Shown: positions 29,118 through 36,895 of the stretch, piece by piece
Position numbering within the stretch: position 1 is the first letter of the stretch
How the letters are laid out: each line of letters starts with the position of its first letter
Assembly (NCBI RefSeq): GCF_012396585.1
Contig: NZ_JAAXPR010000021.1
Coordinates: 1-40,913, forward strand
DNA length: 40,913 bases
Direction of reading: 5' to 3'
From: Streptococcus ovuberis
GTDB lineage: Bacteria > Bacillota > Bacilli > Lactobacillales > Streptococcaceae
The notes under the pieces: model-generated
What the model was told of the DNA's origin: nothing
Databases searched by the model: none
The model's input: only the letters and a program-made list of their open reading frames with translations
Made by a program: the position numbers and the translations under genes

Positions 29118-29138
29118 TACGTTTTTTTACAATATAAA

Positions 29139-29921
29139 TTATGCGTTGTCGCCTTCAACCACTTCAACGATTTCTTCGATAGACTCTGCTTCACCAGCTG
29201 ATTCAGCCAATTCTGCTTCTACCGCTACAACGCTATCTTCACCTTGACGACCTTCGATAATAGCATCAGCCATCTTAGCAGTGATTAATTTCACCGCACG
29301 GATCGCGTCATCGTTAGATGGAATGATCACATCGATATCGTCTGGATCAGTGTTGGTATCAACCATAGCAACTACTGGGATACCCAATTTCTTAGCTTCT
29401 TTAACAGCGATTTGCTCTTTGTGTGGGTCAACCACGTACATCACATCTGGAATACGAGGCATATCTTCGATACCACCCAAGAATTTTTCAAGACGAGCCA
29501 ATTGCTTATTCAACAAAGCAACTTCTTTCTTAGGCAATACTTCAAAAGTACCGTTTGCTTCCATTTCTTTAATCTCTTTGAAACGACGGATACGTTTTTG
29601 GATCGTGTCCCAGTTAGTCAGGGTTCCACCCAACCAACGGTGGTTGATGTAGTATTGACCAGCGCGCTCAGCTTCTTCTTTGATCGCTTCAGAAGCTTGT
29701 TTCTTAGTCCCTACGAACAACACAATCGCATCGTTAGCTGCTGCATCGCGCACAAAGTCGTAAGCTTGGTCAGCCAATTTTACGGTTTGTTGAAGATCAA
29801 TCACGTGGATGCCGTTACGCTCTGTGAAGATGTACTTAGCCATCTTAGGGTTCCAGCGACGCGTTTGGTGACCAAAATGTACACCAGCCTCAAGTAATTG
29901 TTTCATTGAAATAACTGCCAT
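29139..29921 (-). CDS. rpsB: 30S ribosomal protein S2
   Basis: Small-subunit protein S2, 260 aa, with the usual start [27 protein letters not shown] and the [13 protein letters not shown] signature. The C-terminus is an acidic tail ([24 protein letters not shown]) as in other streptococci. The ATG lies seven bases after AAGGAG. First gene of the rpsB-tsf operon; it has a strong promoter and a structured leader of about 110 bases. Confidence 0.97.
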   Translation of the reverse strand: MAVISMKQLLEAGVHFGHQTRRWNPKMAKYIFTERNGIHVIDLQQTVKLADQAYDFVRDAAANDAIVLFVGTKKQASEAIKEEAERAGQYYINHRWLGGTLTNWDTIQKRIRRFKEIKEMEANGTFEVLPKKEVALLNKQLARLEKFLGGIEDMPRIPDVMYVVDPHKEQIAVKEAKKLGIPVVAMVDTNTDPDDIDVIIPSNDDAIRAVKLITAKMADAIIEGRQGEDSVVAVEAELAESAGEAESIEEIVEVVEGDNA

Positions 29922-30070
29922 GAGTATTTCTCCTTTTTGTTTTTTCTACCTCTCCAAGATTTCAACTCGCAATACCACCACACGGGCAACAGCACCACGA
30001 TTCATCTCAGATGAGTATTTGTTGCTTTTCACAACTTATTGAGTATATCAAAAAAAGCTATCTTTTGCAA
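29922..30070 (-). promoter_or_regulatory. rpsB promoter and structured leader
   Basis: TTGCAA (30065-30070) - 17 bases - TATACT (30042-30047) on the minus strand is close to consensus. The leader of about 113 bases can form a two-part stem: an outer GCAACA / TGTTGC and an inner TCATC-TGA-GATGA. Autogenous control by S2 through such leaders is known in other bacteria; here it is only inferred. Confidence 0.6.
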
Positions 30071-30089
30071 GGGATTTTATCTTTAAAAT

Positions 30090-30144
30090 ACGTCGCACAC
30101 ATGAAGAAAATGCATGCAAGCATTTTCTAGCTACATGCATTTTT
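30090..30144 (+). repeat. Direct repeat, copy 1 (left boundary of the islet)
   Basis: A 55-bp element beginning ACGTCGCAC and containing the inverted arms AAAATGCATG / CATGCATTTT. It matches copy 2 at 31532-31586 at 50 of 55 bases in the same orientation. It sits just upstream of the rpsB promoter. Confidence 0.85.
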
Positions 30145-30406
30145 CAAAAAAATCTTGAAAACATTCCGATAATCTGTACCATTCTGCTCATCCCACAGAA
30201 ACTACACCCCAACTTTCATCTAAAAAGTGGAGTACTTATCTAAGAAATCACTTTCTGAAATCGTCTTTTCTTCATGCATTTCCCCTGGGCACTGTAATCA
30301 TAATTTTTATTGACAAAGCAATAATTTTTAGGGATAATAAAAATATATAAGTAAGCGCTTTCTTTCTATTTAAAAAGTTCTTGCTAAATATTTATGATTC
30401 GTGATG
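30145..30406 (+). promoter_or_regulatory. Islet promoter with near-consensus cre
   Basis: TTGACA (30310-30315) - 17 bases - GATAAT (30333-30338) is a strong forward promoter. AGTAAGCGCTTTCT at 30350-30363 fits the catabolite-responsive element TGWAARCGYTWWCW at all but the first base. It lies just after the predicted transcription start, where CcpA binding would repress. 30145-30309 shows nothing else. Confidence 0.65.
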
Positions 30407-30526
30407 ATGTTGTCTATTACAGTTGGTTTTATAAATATTTGCGATTTGAAACAAGGTGATTCATTTGAAATTATTGTTCAATCAAATGAAGATTCAAAAG
30501 GGCTAGATCTAGGTAAAGCTCATTAA
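30407..30526 (+). CDS. Small ORF of 39 aa (doubtful)
   Basis: ATG 30407 to TAA 30526, beginning MLSITVGFINICDLKQGDSF and ending GLDLGKAH. No recognised family, no signal peptide, and no Shine-Dalgarno sequence before the ATG. It is the first frame downstream of the islet promoter, but it may be a leftover gene fragment rather than a real gene. Confidence 0.3.
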   Translation: MLSITVGFINICDLKQGDSFEIIVQSNEDSKGLDLGKAH

Positions 30527-30633
30527 AAACTATAATTTTCTACTCATTAGGTATGTCGCATTTAAAATTATGAAAACTAAATGAGGTTTAAGGTTAAATC
30601 CAAATTATTTTATAAATTGAGAGGAGGAGTTAT

Positions 30634-30810
30634 GTGAAACGAAATAAGCCTAGAGCTTTTATTATTATTCTGTTCTTATTTGCGACTTTTTTAAATCTAT
30701 ATCTCATTTTTGGTAAGGATAAACCCATATATTACTTGGTTGAGATTTTCTATATCTTTTTGTTATTAGTAGGCATTTATCGGACATCTAAAAAAAGGAG
30801 AAAATACTGA
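30634..30810 (+). CDS. Small two-helix membrane protein of the islet
   Basis: A 58-aa protein starting at GTG 30634, six bases after a strong AGGAGG; the overlapping ATG one base earlier reads straight into TGA. A basic N-terminus (MKRNKPR) is followed by two hydrophobic helices, about 8-26 and 32-48, separated by GKDKPI, and a basic tail (RTSKKRRKY). This is the shape of small immunity-like or accessory membrane proteins, but no family is recognised. Its stop codon overlaps the CTG start position of the secreted-protein pseudogene, so the two were one transcript. It is too AT-rich to resemble its housekeeping neighbours. Confidence 0.6.
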   Translation: MKRNKPRAFIIILFLFATFLNLYLIFGKDKPIYYLVEIFYIFLLLVGIYRTSKKRRKY

Positions 30811-31472
30811 AAAAAGTTACTTATCTTCTAACTGCTATATTATTTATATTAAGCACACTGAGTTTTCCAGTCCAGACGTTATAGGCTAATACAATTAGTT
30901 ACTCTGATAATAATGTTCAATTCTTATCTGATGCTGAAGAGGGGTTACAAATTACCATAGAAGAGAAATCGACAGGCTTATCGAACGTGATACATTATGA
31001 TAATTCTTCCAAGACATCAGGTGTGATATATGACAATTTTGGAGGGGGACATAATTTCTTAGTTGATTCTTCGGGAGTTTGGATCGATGGTTTATTAATC
31101 ATTGAAAGGATATCTGTTACTTCAAATGAAGAGGAAGTACATTCAGTTGAGTATGCAATGCCTTTTGCAGAAAGATGGACAAAATTTAACGTTTTTAGAA
31201 CTAGACAGTCTTACTACGATGCAATCGCCGGAATTGGCCTTAGTGCTATATTAGCCTTGATTCCAGGGTGGCAAGGAGCGCCTATTGGCTTTGTAGCGGG
31301 TGCTGCACACACACTATATACAACTTTCGGTAAAACAGAGTTATACTTAGAAATCGTTCAATATCACAATTCAAACTATACGTTAATTAAGGAAGTTATA
31401 AACGCATATCATAACTCAGACTATACTGGGTTAGTTAGCACTACAAGCCACACTTTCAGACCATTTAGTTAA
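30807..31472 (+). pseudogene. Inactivated secreted protein, signal peptide interrupted by TAG
   Basis: Read in one frame, this gives a typical signal peptide (KKVTYLLTAILFILSTLSFPVQTL), then TAG at 30882-30884, then ANTISYSDNN and an uninterrupted 195 codons to the stop at 31472. The codon six bases after GGAG is CTG instead of ATG. Both a start change and a nonsense change (CAG to TAG would need one base) are therefore present. The mature part is about 195 aa, with a glycine-rich hydrophobic helix pair (AIAGIGLSAILALIPG and GFVAGAAHTLYTTFG) near the middle. The open frame from GTG 30987 (161 aa) has no ribosome site and is probably not a separate gene. Family unknown. Confidence 0.6.
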
Positions 31473-31531
31473 AATCTATAATTAAGTTTACGAATTTGGG
31501 GGTCTTTGCCAGCTGTAATGGGTTAACGAAA

Positions 31532-31586
31532 ACGTCGCACATATGAAGAAAATGCATGTAACCTTTTTCTAGCTACATGCATTTTC
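31532..31586 (+). repeat. Direct repeat, copy 2 (right boundary of the islet)
   Basis: Matches copy 1 at 30090-30144 at 50 of 55 bases. Here the inner arms form a perfect 12-bp inverted repeat, GAAAATGCATGT / ACATGCATTTTC. It lies 60 bases after the pseudogene stop and could also act as a transcript end. Confidence 0.85.
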
Positions 31587-31616
31587 TTTTCATGCGTTTG
31601 GCATGACTTTAAAAGA

Positions 31617-31642
31617 AGGAAAAGTAGAGTTCCCTCTACCTT
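31617..31642 (-). terminator. Terminator of the YiaA/B-family gene
   Basis: Stem GTAGAG-TTCC-CTCTAC (31624-31639), with flanking A/T pairs and TTTT on the minus strand, 5 bases after the stop codon. Confidence 0.65.
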
Positions 31643-31647
31643 TGCCC

Positions 31648-31920
31648 CTAATCTTGAGTTGTGTTTTGCGTGCTAACTTCTTCTTTCCAATTGTTGAAAT
31701 CATCCTCATCTTCTTGGTTGTCACGCACAACTTTTGCCACAGTAAAAGACGATGAAATCAATCCAATGGAAGCCATGAGGTAGTAGCCCTTAACCATCAA
31801 TGGCTCCTTCAGAGTGTACAAGCCAATCAACATCATGCCTACGAAAAGCAAGAATGACGACCAAGCCATCATGGTAAATGCTGGGGTGTTACGATAAAAT
31901 TTGCGTTTAACTTTGTTCAT
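31648..31920 (-). CDS. YiaA/YiaB-like two-helix membrane protein
   Basis: A 90-aa membrane protein with two helices, about residues 15-36 and 42-62, separated by KEPLMVKGYY, the signature of the YiaAB two-helix domain. The basic start MNKVKRKFYRNTPAF and the acidic tail (NQEDEDDFNNWKEE) put both ends in the cytoplasm by the positive-inside rule. Function is unknown in this family. ATG 31920 follows AGGAGGG, and an extended -10 (TGCTATAAT, hexamer at 31961-31966 minus) lies about 40 bases upstream. Monocistronic. Confidence 0.8.
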   Translation of the reverse strand: MNKVKRKFYRNTPAFTMMAWSSFLLFVGMMLIGLYTLKEPLMVKGYYLMASIGLISSSFTVAKVVRDNQEDEDDFNNWKEEVSTQNTTQD

Positions 31921-32146
31921 CAGAATTCCCTCCTAAAACTTATTGGTTCTGAATATATTCATTATAGCATAATTTCTATCCTTGTAAACAATCACCTATC
32001 CCTCTAATGTGACATCCCTAAACATTAGTCCAGTCTATTAGCGCTATAATTTTGAGCTGATTACTTGTTTTTGAAATTAGCTTTCAGAAAACATCTCTCT
32101 CAAATAAAACGATTTCTCTTCTTCCACGGATTCCTCACAATTTTTC

Positions 32147-32175
32147 TTGACAAGAGGCCCTTTTTACGGTAGAAT
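32147..32175 (+). promoter_or_regulatory. Promoter of tRNA-Cys
   Basis: TTGACA (32147-32152) - 17 bases - TAGAAT (32170-32175), with the tRNA starting 12 bases downstream. Confidence 0.8.
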
Positions 32176-32187
32176 GTTATCTGTTAC

Positions 32188-32258
32188 GGCGGTATAGCCA
32201 AGTGGTAAGGCACGGCTCTGCAAAAGCTTGATCGTCGGTTCAAATCCGTCTACCGCCT
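32188..32258 (+). tRNA. tRNA-Cys (GCA)
   Basis: A 71-base cloverleaf. The acceptor stem GGCGGTA pairs with TACCGCC, the D-arm is GCCAAGTGGTAAGGC, and the anticodon loop CTGCAAA carries GCA at 32220-32222. The T-loop is TTCAAAT, and the discriminator base is T (U73), the cysteine identity element. The T-stem (GTCGG / CCGTC) contains a T-T mismatch, and the outermost anticodon-stem pairs are weak. CCA is not encoded. Confidence 0.95.
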
Positions 32259-32292
32259 TAAAGATAAGAATCTTTCTTGCTTTTACAACGCG

Positions 32293-32328
32293 AAAAGCCC
32301 CCAAAATGGGGGTTTTTGATTTTTTATC
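32293..32328 (+). terminator. Terminator of tRNA-Cys
   Basis: Stem CCCCCA-AAA-TGGGGG with flanking A-run and T5, then a second T-run. Confidence 0.85.
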
Positions 32329-32410
32329 AGGTTAACGTTAAAAATAATTTGAGGTGGTACCCGACTAAAACATCATACTCAGAATTTTTCTCTCGAAAAC
32401 TAACTTTAGC

Positions 32411-32439
32411 TTGAATGAAGCGCTATTTTCTGCTATACT
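32411..32439 (+). promoter_or_regulatory. Promoter of the S66 peptidase gene
   Basis: TTGAAT (32411-32416) - 17 bases - TATACT (32434-32439), with TG before the -10 as well. The TTG that would lengthen the reading frame is part of this -35, so translation cannot start there. Confidence 0.75.
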
Positions 32440-32464
32440 GGGTAAAATTTCGGGAGGTGCCTCT

Positions 32465-33424
32465 ATGCAAAAACTTCAAACAGGTAATCACATCCGCATT
32501 GTCAGCCCATCTAGTTCTATTGAGCGCTTGGGTGGTTTTGAGGCTAATCTGTCTGCCAAGGAAGCCCTGGAAAAACTGGGTTTTATAGTATCCTTCTCCA
32601 GCAATTACTTTGAGAATGACATGTTTTACTCGGCCAGCATTGCTAGCCGGGTGGCTGACTTGCACGAGGCCTTTGCAGACAAGTCTGTCGATGCCATCCT
32701 GACCACCATCGGTGGCTTCAACTGCAACGAGCTCTTGCCCTATCTGGACTATGACCTGATTGCCCAGAATCCCAAGATCTTCTGCGGTTATTCAGACACA
32801 ACAGCTCTGCTTAATGCTATTTATGCCAAAACTGGGATCGTGACCTATATGGGGCCGAGCTACTCCAGCTTTAAAATGGTGGAAGGACAAACCTATCAAA
32901 CACAGTCTTGGTTAAGAGCCGTTACTCAAAACAGCTATGATCTTGTGCCTAGTCCAGAATGGTCTAGCGATGCTTGGTATGATCCAAACCTACCACGGAC
33001 TTTTTTTCCAACCCAATGGAAAGTTTATAACCACGGTCAAGCAGAAGGTATCGCGATCGGTGGTAACATTTCTACCCTTAACCTGCTAACAGGAACAGAG
33101 TTTGCGCCTAAGCCAGATCAATATGTCTTGTTTTTGGAAGAGTGCGAAGGCGACCCCTATATGATTATAGGCCGTCATCTGACTGCTCTCCTGCAAGCCT
33201 ATCCAAATCCCCAGGCGATTTTGTTAGGGCGTTTCCCAAAGGAAACCGAGATGACACAGGAGCTCTTGTTGGCTATGCTAGACAAGCATCCTGTACTTAA
33301 GACTATCCCAGTCCTCTATGACCTCGACTTCGCCCATACCCAACCTCTCTTTACCCTAACCATTGGTGGAAAATGCAGGATTGATACCCGCACCCTGTCC
33401 ATCCACCTGACAGAAGAAACCTAA
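32465..33424 (+). CDS. S66 family peptidase (LD-carboxypeptidase / MccF-like)
   Basis: Cytosolic serine peptidase of MEROPS family S66, 319 aa. Members either trim L,D-bonds of recycled muropeptides (LdcA) or inactivate microcin C7-type peptide nucleotides (MccF). The nucleophile is Ser110 in FCGYSDTTALL; the acid is in VLFLEECEGDPYM, and the His is in LDFAHTQPLFTLTIGG. The elbow GGNISTLNLLTGT is also typical. The ATG at 32465 follows GGGAGGTG. The loop between Ser and Glu and the family split suggest the MccF-like branch, but by eye this is weak. Monocistronic, ended by a strong terminator. Confidence 0.85.
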   Translation: MQKLQTGNHIRIVSPSSSIERLGGFEANLSAKEALEKLGFIVSFSSNYFENDMFYSASIASRVADLHEAFADKSVDAILTTIGGFNCNELLPYLDYDLIAQNPKIFCGYSDTTALLNAIYAKTGIVTYMGPSYSSFKMVEGQTYQTQSWLRAVTQNSYDLVPSPEWSSDAWYDPNLPRTFFPTQWKVYNHGQAEGIAIGGNISTLNLLTGTEFAPKPDQYVLFLEECEGDPYMIIGRHLTALLQAYPNPQAILLGRFPKETEMTQELLLAMLDKHPVLKTIPVLYDLDFAHTQPLFTLTIGGKCRIDTRTLSIHLTEET

Positions 33425-33465
33425 AAAAGGGGCAGTCTGATAAAACGTCAGGCGACCCCTTTTTT
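33423..33465. terminator. Bidirectional terminator between the S66 peptidase and nusG
   Basis: AAAAAAGGGG / CCCCTTTTTT outer stem with an inner CTGA / TCAG pairing. It can serve both converging genes. Confidence 0.85.
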
Positions 33466-33484
33466 ATAATAATCTGAGCAGCTT

Positions 33485-34021
33485 TTATAGCTCTGCGATT
33501 TGACTCATATTCACTTCTGCAACCGTATCATTGCCAAACATGGAAATAATCATCTTAACCTTGTTGTTGTCAATTTCGGAAACCTTACCTTCGTAGCCAG
33601 AAAAAGCTCCATCAATGATCCGCACTGTGTCTCCCACACGGACATCAATAGCAAATTCTTGAACGCTTTGTCCCATAGAAGCCAAAATCGCACGAATCTC
33701 TTCTTCCAAAAGTGGTGTTGGTTTGGAACGGTTCCCGTGAGAGCCAACAAACCCTGTAACGTTCGGCGTGTTACGCACCACAAACCAAGCCTCATCGGTC
33801 ATGACCATCTCAACTAGCACATAACCAGGGAAGCGATTTTCTTCGACTTCCTTCATCTGTCCTTTTTTCTCAACCTGAACGGTTTGGGTTGGGATTTCCA
33901 CGCGTAAGATATTTTCCAGCATATTATAGGTTTGTGCCCGCTGCAAAAGGTTTTCCTTAACCTTATTCTCATAGCCTGAGTAGGTTTGCAAAACAAACCA
34001 GCCCTTATCAAAACTATCCAT
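33485..34021 (-). CDS. nusG: Transcription termination/antitermination protein NusG
   Basis: Universal transcription elongation factor, 178 aa. An N-terminal NGN domain (WFVLQTYSGYENKVKENL, FPGYVLVEMVMTDEAWFVVRNTPNVTGFVG) binds the RNA-polymerase clamp. The C-terminal KOW domain reads VGDTVRIIDGAFSGYEGKVSEID. AAAGGA lies nine bases before the ATG. It follows rpmG-secE, but a terminator-like hairpin lies 16 bases upstream of its ATG. Confidence 0.96.
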   Translation of the reverse strand: MDSFDKGWFVLQTYSGYENKVKENLLQRAQTYNMLENILRVEIPTQTVQVEKKGQMKEVEENRFPGYVLVEMVMTDEAWFVVRNTPNVTGFVGSHGNRSKPTPLLEEEIRAILASMGQSVQEFAIDVRVGDTVRIIDGAFSGYEGKVSEIDNNKVKMIISMFGNDTVAEVNMSQIAEL

Positions 34022-34036
34022 CTGATTTTTCCTTTC

Positions 34037-34057
34037 AAAAAAGAGCCTAATGGCTCC
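34037..34057 (-). terminator. Terminator/attenuator directly upstream of nusG
   Basis: GAGCC-ATTA-GGCTC (34043-34056) followed by T6 on the minus strand, and next to it the nusG ribosome site. A TATAAT-like -10 lies about 15 bases upstream of the hairpin, so transcripts from it or from secE must read through to express nusG. Confidence 0.7.
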
Positions 34058-34103
34058 TTTATTTGTATCTATTATATCATAAAACTAAAGCTTGCCAACA
34101 TTT

Positions 34104-34280
34104 TTAGAATAAATTTATCAAGCTCAGAACACCACGCGAAATGAATAGGTCGTAGAGGTAGATAACTGCCACGAAAAAGGCGGTGTACTCTAAAACCGAT
34201 AAAAAATCTGACCAACGTTGTTGGTTATCTGGCCAAGTCGTATCGGCCAAGATTTGAAGGGTATCACTAATGAATTTCAT
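34104..34280 (-). CDS. secE: Preprotein translocase subunit SecE
   Basis: A 58-aa single-span subunit of the SecYEG channel. It has the amphipathic N-terminal helix (MKFISDTLQILADTTWPDNQQRW), the conserved Trp-Pro, and one membrane helix (LEYTAFFVAVIYLYDLFI). The frame extends upstream, but ATG 34280 with TAGGAGA is the natural start. It lies eight bases after the rpmG stop, in the common rpmG-secE-nusG order. Confidence 0.92.
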   Translation of the reverse strand: MKFISDTLQILADTTWPDNQQRWSDFLSVLEYTAFFVAVIYLYDLFISRGVLSLINLF

Positions 34281-34288
34281 ATCTTCTC

Positions 34289-34441
34289 CTATCTCGTTTC
34301 CTTGTGGGAAGTATAACCACCACAATGTTTACAAAATTTATTAACTTCTAGACGTACAGGCTTGGGGTTACTGCTGAGTTTGATGGAATAATTTCTCGAA
34401 CCACAGGTTGTACAGGCTAGACTTCCTTTTTTTAATGCCAT
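34289..34441 (-). CDS. rpmG: 50S ribosomal protein L33
   Basis: A 50-aa zinc-ribbon ribosomal protein. Two pairs of Cys (CTTC and CKHC) bind zinc, and the sequence [24 protein letters not shown] is typical of the zinc-containing L33 form of streptococci. The extra codons upstream are excluded because GGAGG lies seven bases before ATG 34441. First gene of the rpmG-secE-nusG transcript. Confidence 0.95.
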   Translation of the reverse strand: MALKKGSLACTTCGSRNYSIKLSSNPKPVRLEVNKFCKHCGGYTSHKETR

Positions 34442-34463
34442 TTCAAGCCTCCATATCTTTGCC

Positions 34464-34492
34464 ATTATAGCATTTAAAAGCCGATTTGACAA
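34464..34492 (-). promoter_or_regulatory. Promoter of rpmG-secE-nusG
   Basis: TTGTCA (34487-34492) - 17 bases - TATAAT (34464-34469), with TG before the -10. It abuts the pbp2a stop codon, so pbp2a has no visible terminator and reads into it. Confidence 0.8.
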
Positions 34493-34493
34493 G

Positions 34494-36731
34494 TTATTGG
34501 AACAAACTCACAACGGTTTCCCAAAGATTTTGAGCTTTTTCAGGAATGTTGGCGTCTTCAATAGCCTGCTTAGCCTGTTCCATCAGGTTTTGGGCATGGT
34601 CTCGAATGGTCTCTAAGATTTGACCAGCTGTGTCTTCTTGTCCCGCACTGTTTACTGGAGCTATTCCGTTTTCTGCATAGGTATTTTCTGCTGTGAAGCT
34701 CGTTCCTGCCGTATAAGGGAGAATACTATTAGCAACCGTTTGGAAAATGGCTGATGCTTGATTCGAGGAAGATCCTTCGAGATAGTGGCTCTCATCTGTT
34801 TTTGAAAAACCTAGCCAAGAGCTGATCACAATATCTGGTGTATAACCGATAACCCACTGATCACTGGCGACATTAGGGTCAAAACTGGTCTCTGTCGTTC
34901 CAGTCTTACCAGCCATGATATAGTTATAGGGAGCTGCATAAACTCCAGTACCATTTGAGAAGGTTCCTAACATCATGCTGGTCATTTTTTGGGCAACACT
35001 GCTGTCCATGACCTTTGTCTTGGTTGATTGGTGGTTTTTTAAAACCTTGCCATTAGCTGTCTCAATGCGAACAATTAAGTGAGCGTCTTGCATGACTCCT
35101 TGATTGGCAAAAGCAGAATATGCCTGAGCCATCTCAAGGGGATTGGTGACAACACCGCTCCCTAAAGCGACACCCAAAACTTCCGGGACATTGTCCATTT
35201 TGAGGCCAAACTTCTTACCGTAACTAAAGGCCTTATCAATTCCTAATTGGTTAAGAGCGGCCACTGCTGGAAGATTGAGCGACTGAGCCAGTGCCTGATA
35301 CATGGGAGCCGTTCCTGTTTCAGTTCGGGAGCCAGCATAGTTATCCAAGCTATAATCACCATAGGTAGTTGTTGTATTATCCAGCTCTTTTTCCGTTGAC
35401 CAACCTGCAGCAATAGCTGGTGTGTAGACCACTAAAGGCTTGATGGTAGAACCTGGACTGCGTTCGGACTGGGTTGCGTAGTTGAAGCTTCGGTAAACAA
35501 AGTTTTCACTGGAATTAACTCGACCCACCAAAGCTCTCACCGCACCTGTCTTTGGATCTAGCGCTACCGAAGCTGACTGAGCCATTTCTCCATCACTGTA
35601 AGCCACTGGAAAAAGACTATCTTCGTTATAAACAGCTTGCATGTTAGCCTGATAATTCTGGTCAAGGGCGGTGTAGATTCGATAACCACTATTAACGATA
35701 TCGCTCTCTTTGAGCCCGTAGCGGGAAATGGCCTCGTTGATCACCGCGTCAAAATAAGATGGGTAAACATACTTGCTGCTACGGCCAGTATAGGCATCCT
35801 GTAATTGGCTAGACATATCAACGGCAGTGGATTCGTCGGCTGTTGCTTGATCAATATAGCCAGCGTCAACCATGACCTGGATGACCGTGTCCCGGCGGTT
35901 GATGGCATTCTGGAGGGAATAATAAGGGTTATAAATCTCAGGCCCCTTGAGCATACCGGCCAAGGTCGCTGCCTGTGACAGGCTTAATTGGCTAGCCGAT
36001 ATCCCAAAGTATTTGAGACTAGCGTCCTCCACTCCCCACACTCCGCTACCAAAGTAGGCGTTGTTGAGATACATGGCAAGAATTTCATCCTTGCTGTATT
36101 TTTTGGTTAATTCTAAGGCTAAAAAGAATTCCTTGGCCTTACGAGTCACCGTCTGTTCCTGAGTCAGATAAGCATTCTTAGCCAACTGCTGGGTGATGGT
36201 CGAGCCACCACCAGACTTACCAAAGGTCAGAAGGGCCAGAGCAAAGCGGGAGAAATTGATTCCCGAATTCTGGTAGAAGGTCCTGTCCTCCGTCGCAATT
36301 ACAGCCTGCTCCATATAATCAGAAATGGCATCCAGTTCAACATAGGTCCCTTTCTGACCAGAAAGACTCCCTGCTTCCACCGAGTCCTTGTCATAGATAA
36401 TGGTTGTCGCTTGAAGGGCTGCCTGAAGATCCTCGACATTGGCTGTCTTAGCTAGGAAGAAAAGCCACCCTCCCAACGTAACCCCAATGGTTGCCATCAC
36501 GATCACTAAAATTTTGGTTAGGTGGTAACGCCGCCAAAATCTCCTGAAAGGGGATTGGCCTTTTTTATTGGCAGATTGCCCCTTTGTTCCAGCTCTACTC
36601 AGACGAGATGGCCCTGCTTGATCAGGGGAACCATCCTGCTCTAAGCGAGCTTCAGCCACTTCCTGATTTTCAACCTCTTCCTCCATAAAATATTTCTGTA
36701 AAACGTGGTCAAATTTCTTCTTTTCTGTCAT
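34494..36731 (-). CDS. pbp2a: Penicillin-binding protein 2A (bifunctional glycosyltransferase/transpeptidase)
   Basis: Class A PBP that builds and cross-links peptidoglycan, 745 aa. A long charged cytoplasmic N-terminus (about 1-70) and one helix (72-94) precede the GT51 domain with ATEDRTF (catalytic Glu148) and [13 protein letters not shown]. The transpeptidase has S428xxK431, S484xN486 and K609TG. The C-terminus is a soluble helical tail. The upstream order pbp2a-rpmG-secE-nusG is well known in streptococci. The ATG lies after GAGAG, and a better AAGGAG lies further up beyond a small hairpin. Confidence 0.95.
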   Translation of the reverse strand: MTEKKKFDHVLQKYFMEEEVENQEVAEARLEQDGSPDQAGPSRLSRAGTKGQSANKKGQSPFRRFWRRYHLTKILVIVMATIGVTLGGWLFFLAKTANVEDLQAALQATTIIYDKDSVEAGSLSGQKGTYVELDAISDYMEQAVIATEDRTFYQNSGINFSRFALALLTFGKSGGGSTITQQLAKNAYLTQEQTVTRKAKEFFLALELTKKYSKDEILAMYLNNAYFGSGVWGVEDASLKYFGISASQLSLSQAATLAGMLKGPEIYNPYYSLQNAINRRDTVIQVMVDAGYIDQATADESTAVDMSSQLQDAYTGRSSKYVYPSYFDAVINEAISRYGLKESDIVNSGYRIYTALDQNYQANMQAVYNEDSLFPVAYSDGEMAQSASVALDPKTGAVRALVGRVNSSENFVYRSFNYATQSERSPGSTIKPLVVYTPAIAAGWSTEKELDNTTTTYGDYSLDNYAGSRTETGTAPMYQALAQSLNLPAVAALNQLGIDKAFSYGKKFGLKMDNVPEVLGVALGSGVVTNPLEMAQAYSAFANQGVMQDAHLIVRIETANGKVLKNHQSTKTKVMDSSVAQKMTSMMLGTFSNGTGVYAAPYNYIMAGKTGTTETSFDPNVASDQWVIGYTPDIVISSWLGFSKTDESHYLEGSSSNQASAIFQTVANSILPYTAGTSFTAENTYAENGIAPVNSAGQEDTAGQILETIRDHAQNLMEQAKQAIEDANIPEKAQNLWETVVSLFQ

Positions 36732-36737
36732 GGAAAC

Positions 36738-36795
36738 TCTCTCACCAGAAGAACTTATCTGGTGATCTCCTTTCTTGAAAACTGATTCTATTATA
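36738..36795 (-). promoter_or_regulatory. pbp2a leader with hairpin between two Shine-Dalgarno-like sites
   Basis: -10 box TATAAT on the minus strand at about 36790-36795. The leader carries AAGGAGA, then a 7-bp stem CACCAGA / TCTGGTG, then GAGAG and the ATG. Looping out the stem would bring the good AAGGAG near the start codon. Confidence 0.45.
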
Positions 36796-36895
36796 CTACA
36801 AGCTCAAATTTTCGTCTCTCCCGAACCCTTTTAAGGTCTTCTCACCATAATTTATGGTAGAATAGGAGAGAAATTCGAAAGAAAGAGGACCTGAT

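Noticed and set aside
30361..30450. Second short frame ATGATTCGTGATG... of 21 codons.
   Set aside because: It is shorter than the overlapping 39-codon frame and has no ribosome site or conserved feature.
30987..31472. The 161-codon frame taken as an independent gene starting at GTG 30987.
   Set aside because: No ribosome site precedes it, and the same frame continues upstream through a TAG into a signal peptide with a good ribosome site, so it is better explained as the remains of one secreted protein.
32345..32375. AGGTGGTACC resembles the T-box antiterminator sequence upstream of the S66 peptidase gene.
   Set aside because: The match breaks right after ACC, there is no specifier stem or following terminator, and the promoter of the gene lies downstream of it.
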